This document shows positions 56,252 through 64,000 of a stretch of 64,000 nucleotides of DNA, one piece after another. The notes below the pieces were generated by a model. That model was not told where the DNA came from. It did not search any database and saw only the letters and a list, made by a program, of their open reading frames with translations. The stretch spans positions 4,967,501 to 5,031,500 of the forward strand of contig NZ_AP020337.1 of assembly GCF_009176725.1 (NCBI RefSeq), written 5' to 3'. Numbering within the stretch: the first letter of the stretch is position 1; every line of letters begins with the position of its first letter. The translations under genes and the position numbers were made by a program. Origin of the DNA: Pseudomonas sp. KUIN-1 (GTDB lineage: Bacteria; Pseudomonadota; Gammaproteobacteria; Pseudomonadales; Pseudomonadaceae).

Positions 56252-56887
56252 TTAGCTCAGCAGGCTGGAAACACCTGAATATAATATAGCGCAAGAAAAC
56301 ATCATCAATACCGATGCTGATGCTGATGCTGATGCTGATGCTGATGCTGATGCTGATGCTTTAAGTATTACCCGCCTTGTGCCCCCTCCTTCCTGCGAAT
56401 GGAGATTGACAACAGTTCCGACGCTCAGCCAAAAAAGGGTTGCCAGCAACATAACCCCAGAAAAGACCAGCATTTCCTGAGCAATTAAAAGCGGATCGTC
56501 GATAAGCGTAACGGAAAAGATGATCGAAGACACAATAAATGCTTTCGGATTAAACAACGTAGTAATAAATATATTAAATCCCAAAGTAGTTTCGGTCGCT
56601 TTTAAAAAGTCACCTGAAAGCTTCCACGTCTTGCAAGACAGGTAAGATATAGAGCCCGCACAGAACACCTTCATGAAAAACAGACAACCTGTATTGCCCG
56701 AGACATATTCGATCAGAATGGAATAGAAGGTGATCGCAATCACGTAGCCGGAAAGCTCGAACAACGGTAAACCAGCAGACGTCAAAAACCCCTTGGACAC
56801 GCCGGTCGCCAGCAATAACGTATTCGTCGGTCCCGGAACAAATAACAGTACAGCAGACTCAATCGCTACCTTCAGTAGTTCATGCAT
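56252..56887 (-). CDS. LysE/RhtB-family exporter with an in-frame hexanucleotide repeat
   Basis: 211 residues from MHELLKVAIE, AAGGG 6 bases upstream. The N-terminal VLLFVPGPTNTLLLATGVSKG is the LysE signature; about six membrane helices. Between helix 5 and the last helix lie eight Ala-Ser pairs encoded by eight GCATCA units. Changes in unit number would keep the frame. Likely exports an amino acid or metabolite; its place downstream of the polyketide genes suggests a link to their product. Confidence 0.85.
   Translation of the reverse strand: MHELLKVAIESAVLLFVPGPTNTLLLATGVSKGFLTSAGLPLFELSGYVIAITFYSILIEYVSGNTGCLFFMKVFCAGSISYLSCKTWKLSGDFLKATETTLGFNIFITTLFNPKAFIVSSIIFSVTLIDDPLLIAQEMLVFSGVMLLATLFWLSVGTVVNLHSQEGGGTRRVILKASASASASASASASASVLMMFSCAILYSGVSSLLS
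56313..56360. repeat. (GATGCT)8 simple-sequence repeat
   Basis: Eight perfect copies of GATGCT (48 bases), read as (GCATCA)8 in the exporter gene. A six-base unit varies length without frameshift. Confidence 0.95.
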
Positions 56888-57025
56888 ATCACACCCTTGC
56901 ACAATAGCAACATTTCACTTGACAAAAATTCATTGAATACCTGGTCACTCACCGCGCGCCCCGCAACTCGACCCCGTCCGCGCGCGTACGTCCCCAAGGC
57001 ATAAACACGCGGTCATAAAGCTTTT

Positions 57026-57943
57026 TCAGGCATGGTACTTAACGATGCATGCCCCCCAAAAAAACATGCCAAAACTCAGGCAAAAGGCCAAATCACCATC
57101 ATCCATCGGGGTCCCAGTCAGATTCAACAAACTATCAATCGTAAAAACATGCGCTTTCGGAGGCCGCGTTGGCAGCCTGAGTTTTGAGGCGTCGCCGCCG
57201 ACCTCCATAATGTACATTTTGGACAAGTGCATAATAAAGTTATTGGTTATGAAGTGGCTTATAGCACTTTTATCAAAATCAACTTTCAAAAAAATATCCC
57301 TAGACAGCGTATGAATTGCGGTCAAGGCGAGCCGCAACGCATCAATAGTTTTCTGTTCAGCATAAGCCTTAGTGACTCGGTGGTCGGTGGCCTCCGACCG
57401 CGCGATAACCTCGTAGCAGTTTCCGGTTTTTTCGCAGGTCACCAGACAAACTGCCACCCCGTCACTTAAAATCGCCGTTCCAGGATAATGCCGCTCCTCG
57501 TCAGTCATCAGCTTTTCTGCGAATACCAACAAAACCTTACTGTCTGGACGCTCCTGCAGGATCTGCCCACAAAAACGCAAGGCATGAACGAAATTACCGC
57601 ACTCCCCCGCAGACAAGGCATACAGCGTCGCCTTATGAATACCGATATTCGCTGCCAACTTCGAGAGGTAGACACTCAGGCCAACGACCTTGTCAATGAA
57701 TTTGGTTGAGCTGATATAGACAATATCGGTCACATCCTCTCGACCGACATGGCTCTCATCCAGGACCTTCGCGGCTACCTTTTCGCACACAGCATAAACG
57801 TCACGACTTTCATTTACATAATATTCAAAGCCGCCCGCCCGAAAGGCCTTAAGCTCATCAGGACTCATGCAAGATGACAAGCTATCAATTGACTTCGACT
57901 CGCCGAAATCAAACACGACGTTAGAAATAAACAGATTGGACAT
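57026..57943 (-). CDS. KASIII-like beta-ketoacyl synthase of the polyketide cluster
   Basis: 305 residues from MSNLFISNVVF, AGGGA 8 bases before the ATG. Thiolase fold with an active-site Cys in ALSAGECGNF, where FabH has ACAGF. A His and an Asn stand at the places of the HQAN and GNT motifs (SHFITNN; LNLTGTP), so the triad may be kept although diverged. The end FWGACIVKY matches the family. Lower GC than core. It lies just after the AT-AT gene (68 bases) and could condense a starter or a branch unit. Confidence 0.78.
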   Translation of the reverse strand: MSNLFISNVVFDFGESKSIDSLSSCMSPDELKAFRAGGFEYYVNESRDVYAVCEKVAAKVLDESHVGREDVTDIVYISSTKFIDKVVGLSVYLSKLAANIGIHKATLYALSAGECGNFVHALRFCGQILQERPDSKVLLVFAEKLMTDEERHYPGTAILSDGVAVCLVTCEKTGNCYEVIARSEATDHRVTKAYAEQKTIDALRLALTAIHTLSRDIFLKVDFDKSAISHFITNNFIMHLSKMYIMEVGGDASKLRLPTRPPKAHVFTIDSLLNLTGTPMDDGDLAFCLSFGMFFWGACIVKYHA

Positions 57944-58011
57944 ACCGGCATTCCCTGGCAATTAAATATATACAAAAAAGAGACAGTCCAAATACTCAAA
58001 GCCCTGGCAGC

Positions 58012-61000
58012 CTATACGCCATTCAAAAGAGCCGAGCTTAACTCGGCCAACGATGGCTGTTTATTGACGAACTGAACCTTGAGCCATTCGGAAATGGCCA
58101 GATAGTTGGACGGTAGCAACCTGCATAGCGTTGGCCTTTGATCATCCGGCAGCCAATCATGGGCGTTACCCGCACGCTGGCGAATCGCTGGATCATTAGT
58201 GATGTACGTCTTGGCTCGCCCACCAAAATGGATCGTCTTAGGATCTGGGAGATCCACTATAAAGGCGTCGCTTGCGGAAAAAAGGGTCTGCCTGATCAGT
58301 CCAGGCAAAAAAGACTCGCCTATCAGCACGTTCAACTCACTGCTGACAAAAAAATCTATTTGACTGAGCGTCCCTTGAGTGAAGTCGTTCGGGGCCGACA
58401 GCGCGCCTTCGATGCCAATCTTTATATCCAGTTCAGGGTGTTCAACCCTCAACCGGTTAATGCCCATCAATGCCTCCAGGTCATGCTCTTCATTATTGAG
58501 AATAATGGCATCACAGGCAGCGATGTTTTTCGCAAACTCAAACTGAGCAGCATCAATTCGCCCTTGCAGGTGCAAACGCTCAAGAACATCTTGCGGTAGC
58601 TTCTGGTAAAAGCCCTGAACACAGCGAGGATCATCCACGCTGATAAACAACTTGTTCTTTTGTGGGGTACTACTAAAACGCCCTTGGTAGGCCGAAATAA
58701 CCCGGTAGTAGACCAGTTCAGTCGTCATACCGTAGACGCCGGTCAGGGCGACAGCGTTCAACTGATGCGCCAGAACTTTTGAAAACAGAACCTTATCGTT
58801 TTCACTGTGGGTAATAGCCACCCCCACACACCCGGAGTCATTGGATCTTTTGGCGCCCAGTCTCGACAGAATGCTGTCCAGGCTACCGGAATCAATCGCC
58901 TCAGCGGTCCAAGGAACTGCCTGAAAAGCTAGATGTCCGCACGCCTGTGCACGCTCTATAAAAGAATAATCCAGATTATCTTCCGAGAGCGTCAGGACAT
59001 GAGGGTAAGCCAGGCCAAAATAACTAGAAAACTCATCCCCCCGGCTCCAGCGACTTTTGAAAGCCTTACCCAACCCGTCTTTCGCAGGCTGCCGGGCAAC
59101 CTTGCTTTCCACGCTTTCTGTGCTGCCTGGCACTTGGCGAATGACTTTCTCACCCAAGACTAATGGCGAGCATTTATTGCGGATCTTTGTTGTCAGTTTG
59201 GTGAGCACATCACCAGGACCGATCTCTACGTACTCATCGACCTCCAACCCCATCAAGTAACGAACGCTGTCCAACCACTGCACTGGGCTGTACAGTTGCT
59301 TCACCAGTTGGCTCTTCAGCGTTTCATTCTGATGGGGCAAACCGGTGACGTTACTGATCACCGTTTTATTCATCGGTCGAAACGTGAAAGGCTCGAGAAA
59401 CCGCTCAAAATCTTGTGCTATCGGCTGCATGTAGCGCGAATGAAAAGGTGCCCCCACCGGAATAGGAATGTAGGTGCCCGCCAGCGAGTTGATAATGCCT
59501 TCAAACGCCTCCAGCGCCTGATGCGGCCCTGCAATCACCAACTGATCCGGAGAGTTGATGTTTGCAACATCAATGCTGGTAATGCCGTTATCGTTGAGCA
59601 GTTGCTGCAGATCCTGAGCTTTATAATTCAGGATCACGGCCATGGAACCGGCATTCGCGGAAGACATCAATTCCCCGCGGTGCTTGACGATGCGCAGTCC
59701 CGTTTCAAAGTCAAAGACATCCGCGGCGAACAGCGCCGCATATTCTCCCAGGCTGTGCCCGGCCAGGAACTTGATCACCACCTCGTTATCTTCCCGATAG
59801 GCGAGGTACTGCAATGCACACACGGTATACAGCGCAGGTTGCGTGTACTGTGTTTTGTTCAACTGCTTCTGTGGGTCTTCCAGGCACAGCTGCTCAATGG
59901 AATATCCCAGAATATCACTGGCGATTTCAGTCTGCCGACGGAAACGTTGGAACAATTCACGCCCCATGCCCACTCGCTGTGAGGCCTGTCCTGGAAAAAC
60001 AAGGGCAGTGTTCTTTGCTGGATTATTGCCGACCACGCTTGTTCGAGTCTTTTCCATAGAATGATTTACCAAGGTAGTGTCTTGAGGCCCGGGTTGAGCG
60101 ATAGCGCTTTCGCTATACGCCTTTGCAAGGCGCTTTAGGGTCAGCACGCCGGCCTGGTATTGAGTCGTGTCGTTACTCATCAAGGACATCAGCGTCAGGC
60201 TCACAGGGACCTGCTTTGCCCTGAACGCACCCAGATGCTGTTTGACAAATCCATGCAACGATCCGGAAGGACTAAGATCAACATACACAGGCGTCGCGCC
60301 TGTGGCGCTTGCCTCTATCAAGTCGATGGTGTCTGCAAAGTTGATGGGTGACTCAACGATCCCCCAAAAGTGCTCGGCGTCAATCACACGACACCGCGCA
60401 ACCGTTGCACAGGAGTAAAAAGGCAGCGTGAATGCCCCGGTTGTGTACTTTTTTATCGACGCTAAAGAAGCCGCTTTTAACGGGCGTATGGCAGGCGAAT
60501 GAAAGGCGTAGTCCACAGCGATCCGCTGATATAAAAAAGCTCGTTGCTGGCAGCTCTTTTCCAACGCATCAATCACCCACGTATCTCCCGAAAAGGTGAC
60601 GTGTCGTGAGTGATGCACACCCGCAACAGCAACTTCAGGAAACTCGGCGAGCAGTGCGTCCCTTTCATCCGGGGTAATCAATGCCGACAGCATGCCGCCT
60701 TTCGGCAACTTGCCTTGTCCTGCAAACTGCTCGATCAATAAGGCTTGATCACAGATTGCAGCCAATAAATCCGTATCCGAAATGGCACCGGCAACACAAG
60801 CGGCAATGAACTCCCCCAAACTCGTGCCGATCACCGAGTCAGCGGTGATCCCTTCAGCAGCGAGGGTTGAGACCAGTGCCAGTTGCACCATCACGATGCT
60901 CGGATGAGTGAACGTGATAGAGGAGAAGTCATCGCTGCGAGACTTGTCTTTACGATAAATCTCCGCGATTACCGATTTACCCAGTATGCGTTGGCCTATC

Positions 61001-61179
61001 AGATCCAGCCGCAGCATGGCTTCACGAAACGTTGAATGCGTCAGGAATAGATGGCTCGCCATCTGATAGTAATGACACCCCTGCCCGCCGAACATAAATA
61101 TCCTGTGCAAGGGATAGACTATCCCCTGGTTCAGCGGCGAGGCGGTGTCTCTGGCGAGCGCATCGGTCCTGACATTCAT
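58012..61179 (-). CDS. Tandem acyltransferase protein (AT-AT plus decayed reductase-like domain) of a trans-AT polyketide system
   Basis: 1055 residues. AT1 at about 25-330: FMFGGQGCHYYQM, GTSLGEF with its Ser, VDYAFHSP. AT2 at about 390-690: FPGQASQRVGMG, GHSLGEYAALFA, GAPFHSRYM, EIGPGDVLT. Both Ser-His pairs are intact. Residues about 720-1050 follow the order of a PfaD-like enoylreductase (start of a SSYFGLAYP segment, and AAQFEFAKNIAACDAI near 900) but the flavin-binding Gly motifs are missing, so it is probably inactive. In trans-AT systems such proteins load malonyl units onto AT-less modules. Starts 4 bases after the PKS stop with GGAGGG upstream. Confidence 0.85.
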   Translation of the reverse strand: MNVRTDALARDTASPLNQGIVYPLHRIFMFGGQGCHYYQMASHLFLTHSTFREAMLRLDLIGQRILGKSVIAEIYRKDKSRSDDFSSITFTHPSIVMVQLALVSTLAAEGITADSVIGTSLGEFIAACVAGAISDTDLLAAICDQALLIEQFAGQGKLPKGGMLSALITPDERDALLAEFPEVAVAGVHHSRHVTFSGDTWVIDALEKSCQQRAFLYQRIAVDYAFHSPAIRPLKAASLASIKKYTTGAFTLPFYSCATVARCRVIDAEHFWGIVESPINFADTIDLIEASATGATPVYVDLSPSGSLHGFVKQHLGAFRAKQVPVSLTLMSLMSNDTTQYQAGVLTLKRLAKAYSESAIAQPGPQDTTLVNHSMEKTRTSVVGNNPAKNTALVFPGQASQRVGMGRELFQRFRRQTEIASDILGYSIEQLCLEDPQKQLNKTQYTQPALYTVCALQYLAYREDNEVVIKFLAGHSLGEYAALFAADVFDFETGLRIVKHRGELMSSANAGSMAVILNYKAQDLQQLLNDNGITSIDVANINSPDQLVIAGPHQALEAFEGIINSLAGTYIPIPVGAPFHSRYMQPIAQDFERFLEPFTFRPMNKTVISNVTGLPHQNETLKSQLVKQLYSPVQWLDSVRYLMGLEVDEYVEIGPGDVLTKLTTKIRNKCSPLVLGEKVIRQVPGSTESVESKVARQPAKDGLGKAFKSRWSRGDEFSSYFGLAYPHVLTLSEDNLDYSFIERAQACGHLAFQAVPWTAEAIDSGSLDSILSRLGAKRSNDSGCVGVAITHSENDKVLFSKVLAHQLNAVALTGVYGMTTELVYYRVISAYQGRFSSTPQKNKLFISVDDPRCVQGFYQKLPQDVLERLHLQGRIDAAQFEFAKNIAACDAIILNNEEHDLEALMGINRLRVEHPELDIKIGIEGALSAPNDFTQGTLSQIDFFVSSELNVLIGESFLPGLIRQTLFSASDAFIVDLPDPKTIHFGGRAKTYITNDPAIRQRAGNAHDWLPDDQRPTLCRLLPSNYLAISEWLKVQFVNKQPSLAELSSALLNGV

Positions 61180-61183
61180 TGCA

Positions 61184-64000
61184 TCAGCCCTCCACGTCGG
61201 TTTCTAACACTTCTTCAATCTGGTCGCCGTGCTCAGCCACCAGGTACTGTGCCAACGACTGAATGGTGTCGTGCTCGAAAAACACCACCACAGAGATCGC
61301 CAGCCCCAGACGGCTGTTGATCAACTCACACAACCCAACAATGCTGATCGACTCGTAGCCGTTTTCAGTAAACGTTGCTACAGGACTAAACGAAGCTGAC
61401 TCCTTGTCCAGCAACTCCGAGGAGATCGAAACCAACCAGGAAACCGTTGCCTGCAACTCGTCACTGGCGCCATCAAACGAATAGGCCGGCTGTTTTTGCG
61501 CGACCGCTGCCAGTGGCGCAGGCGATGCAACGGGAGGTTCCACGGTTACCTGCGGTTGAATGACTGGCGTATTGTCAGCGAGAGTTGCGGCCTTCCAGAT
61601 GAACGCGAATTGCTCATCCGAATGGTTTTTGTCCAGGGCGTGAATAAATGCAGTGGCAATGTCATTGGCCGCGTTGCCCTCCACTTCCAGCGCTACGGTC
61701 TTGCCTTCGCGGTAACCAGTACCCTGCAACGCCGCGCGATAACGACCAAAGGTTTTTGCCAGGGTGTTGAGCTGTTTACTGTCGTGTTCCTCGACGGTCA
61801 TGACGATGGAGAACGATTGCAGCTGGGAGTCAAATGAGTAGGTCGCCTCATCTAGGTTAATCAGTGCCGCGAGATGACGAATAAGCGCCTTGTCTTTCAA
61901 CGGTTCCTTATGCTGCTGAACCTTGTCATCGGCCGGAACAATGTAATGCACACCCTGGATATCGCCCAGTTGGTCTTTTATCAGCAACAGTGCATTGAAC
62001 ACGGACTTTCTATCGTCAAGTTCAGCCGCGTAGTAGCCGACTTTGGTATTGTCCAGGCTGTTCTGAAGTAACCCGATTTGCTCATCGATGTCTGGCGCTG
62101 AAAGCGCGTCACCCAGGATTGCGATATGGCATCCGCTGGTTTCATCATCAATCGCACGAATCACACTTTGGCCCACCTCATTCAAGCCGTTTGCCAGGAC
62201 ATAGACACAGTTGTCATTGAGTAACGAGCCTGATTCCGGCTGGCTGACTTTCTGCACGCTGCCGGCATAGATACTGTCGTGGGCACACAGGTATTCAGCG
62301 ATGTGAGTCTGTGTGTCTGCTGCACGGTTGATCAGCGTCGAAATGTTGGCAAACGAGCACAAGGCTTCACAGTAAATAATCGTCAGTTTGACATTGGCAG
62401 CACCCAGCACGTGCTGTTCCAACGCCCCGGTCAATGCTGCATAGAGTTGATACTGGCGATCGAACGGCATGATGATTTGCAGGTGCAAAGGCTGAGTGCT
62501 GTCCGCCAGCCAGGCTTTGACCTTCTTCGCCAGTTGACGTGAGACGGACTTGGCCAGATCAGCGAAGGACTGGGCAAAGCCGTTCGGCAGGACTTGCTGC
62601 CATTCTGAAGAGCCGGCATCGAGGCCGCAGGTCTCCAGATCTCGCTGGAAGTAGTCCAGGGTGTCCAGGCCAACGACACAGATTTTCGTATCGGCCTGCG
62701 CCGGTTTCGGATGTGGGCTCACGTCCACCTTGTTCCAGCGATGAATAAACAACGACTTCGGTTCGGCGGTGACTTTTTCGACCGCCACCGGTGCCGTAAT
62801 GAACGGCTTGCCAACCACCGGCTCAACGGTTTTCTGAACAATCTTCCCTGCGACTTTTTCAACGACCGGTTCAACCATAGCGGCTACGGTTTTCACCCGC
62901 TGCTGCACAGAAGCTGCCTCGACTTTTTGAGACACGCCGGCCGTGTGGTTGCCCATCGGCAACCAATGACGGTTTTGTGAGAACGGGTAGGTCGGCAGGC
63001 TGATACGTTGCCCTCTTTTCCCCAGCAGGCCGCCCCAGTTAATCACCACCCCTTTGGCCCAGAGCGCGACGATGTTCTGGTATTTACCTTGCTTCAGCCA
63101 TTCAGAAAGAATCAGCTCAAGGGAGTTATCCTCGTACAACAGCTTCGCTGTGGCGTCCATCTCGCTGGCATAGCAGACATGCAGCGGGGATTTGCCTTTT
63201 TTATCATTCAGGAATGCATCGAGGTTGTCTTCAAGGTGCTCGATGGAGTCCGCCAGGAAGCTCAGGCGGTACGGCATTTGAGTGCGGCCGGTTTGCAGCG
63301 TATAGGCAATGTTGCCCAACCAGTATCGTGGCTGGTTGTTCAGGGAGGTGTTTTGCTGAGCGTTGTAGTGGATGTAGCCCAGCAACTGCGCAGCTCTCTG
63401 GTGTAGCGCCTCCTTTGATTTTGCGGACAACACGATCAGTTCCGGGTAATCCATCGTGTAATTGACCTGATTCGACACTTCCTCGTGCTCTTCGATGATG
63501 AAGTGCGCATTCGCACCGCCCGCGCCAAAGGACGACAGGCCGGCAATCCGCTTTTTGACCTCTTTATTCGGCAGACGCCAATGGGACAGCAACTGGGGGA
63601 TCGAGAAGGAGGTTTTTTCGATCTGCAGGTTTTTATTAATTTTCTTCGAGTGGAGCGAAGGGACGATTTGCTGGTATTTCAGTTGCAGCAGAATCTTGGT
63701 CAAACCGGCCATGCCTGCGGCACTTTCGCAATGACCGATATTCGATTTCACCGAGCCTACCGAGCAGAACTTACCTTGTTGTGCCGAGTCTTGATCGATG
63801 GAAAACGCCTGCCTCAGCCCATGAATTTCGATGGCGTCGCCCAGATGGGTGCCCGTACCGTGCGCTTCAATGTACGAAATGTCCGCAGAACGAATGCCGG
63901 CCTGTTGGACCACTTTTGAGATCAGCTTACTGTGAGCTTTCGGGCTTGGAACGGTATACCCATTGGTCTTGCCTGCGTGAACGATCAGCGACCCGGTAAT
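61184..64000 (-). CDS. AT-less polyketide synthase module (KS, KR-like, ACP), N-terminus beyond window
   Basis: About 938 residues visible; open to the right edge. KS: GKTNGYTVPSP, EAHGTGTHLGD and VKSNIGHCESAAG give both active-site His; the Cys lies outside the window. Then the YPFSQNRHWLP linker, a KR-like region of about 400 residues with a poor Rossmann motif (NDNCVYVLANGLNEVGQS) and no clear SYxxxN, and an ACP with the 4'-phosphopantetheine Ser in NGYESISIVGL. No AT, DH or thioesterase is seen. AT-less modules are served in trans, here by the downstream AT-AT protein. Confidence 0.88.
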   Translation of the reverse strand: MTGSLIVHAGKTNGYTVPSPKAHSKLISKVVQQAGIRSADISYIEAHGTGTHLGDAIEIHGLRQAFSIDQDSAQQGKFCSVGSVKSNIGHCESAAGMAGLTKILLQLKYQQIVPSLHSKKINKNLQIEKTSFSIPQLLSHWRLPNKEVKKRIAGLSSFGAGGANAHFIIEEHEEVSNQVNYTMDYPELIVLSAKSKEALHQRAAQLLGYIHYNAQQNTSLNNQPRYWLGNIAYTLQTGRTQMPYRLSFLADSIEHLEDNLDAFLNDKKGKSPLHVCYASEMDATAKLLYEDNSLELILSEWLKQGKYQNIVALWAKGVVINWGGLLGKRGQRISLPTYPFSQNRHWLPMGNHTAGVSQKVEAASVQQRVKTVAAMVEPVVEKVAGKIVQKTVEPVVGKPFITAPVAVEKVTAEPKSLFIHRWNKVDVSPHPKPAQADTKICVVGLDTLDYFQRDLETCGLDAGSSEWQQVLPNGFAQSFADLAKSVSRQLAKKVKAWLADSTQPLHLQIIMPFDRQYQLYAALTGALEQHVLGAANVKLTIIYCEALCSFANISTLINRAADTQTHIAEYLCAHDSIYAGSVQKVSQPESGSLLNDNCVYVLANGLNEVGQSVIRAIDDETSGCHIAILGDALSAPDIDEQIGLLQNSLDNTKVGYYAAELDDRKSVFNALLLIKDQLGDIQGVHYIVPADDKVQQHKEPLKDKALIRHLAALINLDEATYSFDSQLQSFSIVMTVEEHDSKQLNTLAKTFGRYRAALQGTGYREGKTVALEVEGNAANDIATAFIHALDKNHSDEQFAFIWKAATLADNTPVIQPQVTVEPPVASPAPLAAVAQKQPAYSFDGASDELQATVSWLVSISSELLDKESASFSPVATFTENGYESISIVGLCELINSRLGLAISVVVFFEHDTIQSLAQYLVAEHGDQIEEVLETDVEG

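Overview
The window is high-GC chromosomal DNA from a fluorescent Pseudomonas, almost certainly of the P. syringae group. Reasons: a type III effector-type gene (HopAE1-like) behind an HrpL-type hrp box; P. syringae-type REP palindromes in many intergenic gaps; a cyanide-insensitive CioAB oxidase with a DUF2474 small subunit; and a gene order (ettA, morA, glyA, GTPase, ybdD-like, cstA, mapZ, radA, mscL, fprB) that, from memory, follows the PA4595-PA4616 region of P. aeruginosa. Identifications rest on reading translations and motifs; no database search was run.

Layout. 1-4.1 kb: end of a DUF4105 envelope protein, a small lipoprotein, an unusual Gre-family factor and ettA. 4.4-8.3 kb: MorA, a GGDEF/EAL c-di-GMP enzyme. 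8.4-12.0 kb: LuxR-type regulator, SphA/MetA-like porin, amidase. 12.0-14.9 kb: the effector gene with its hrp box, divergent from glyA. 16.4-25.6 kb: conserved housekeeping block (G3E GTPase, YbdD and CstA, MapZ, RadA, MscL, FprB, a tiny LuxR protein, RlmG). 25.6-28.3 kb: cioA-cioB-DUF2474 operon with an ANR-like box upstream. 28.8-32.5 kb: three-subunit molybdenum hydroxylase of PaoABC type. 32.8-35.1 kb: purine-type NCS2 permease and trmA. 35.8-51.8 kb: ordinary core genes (MFS pump, metallopeptidase, hydrolases, TesB, acetyltransferase, HDAC-like deacetylase, flavoprotein, RhlE, EamA pump, Lrp regulator, DnaQ-like exonuclease, NYN protein, DUF2076, YciC-like, EEP hydrolase) separated by REP arrays.

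52-64 kb is accessory. It starts with a Lys-rich mini-protein, a tiny lipoprotein and an AT-rich patch with gene remnants, a methyltransferase, a broken TauD-type dioxygenase next to a 12-G tract, and 11-bp direct repeats. After a kinase/APH fusion gene comes a minus-strand polyketide cluster: a LysE exporter carrying a hexanucleotide repeat, a KASIII-like enzyme, a tandem acyltransferase protein with a decayed third domain, and an AT-less KS-(KR-like)-ACP module that runs off the right edge. This is a trans-AT type system: the AT-AT protein would load the AT-less module, the KASIII-like enzyme would make or prime a building block, and the LysE protein could export product. The product cannot be named from what is visible.

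Repeats are the other theme: two different REP families have each been amplified into tandem arrays (35.2-35.7 kb and 39.3-39.8 kb), and a dispersed element at 22.6 kb can fold into a three-arm junction.
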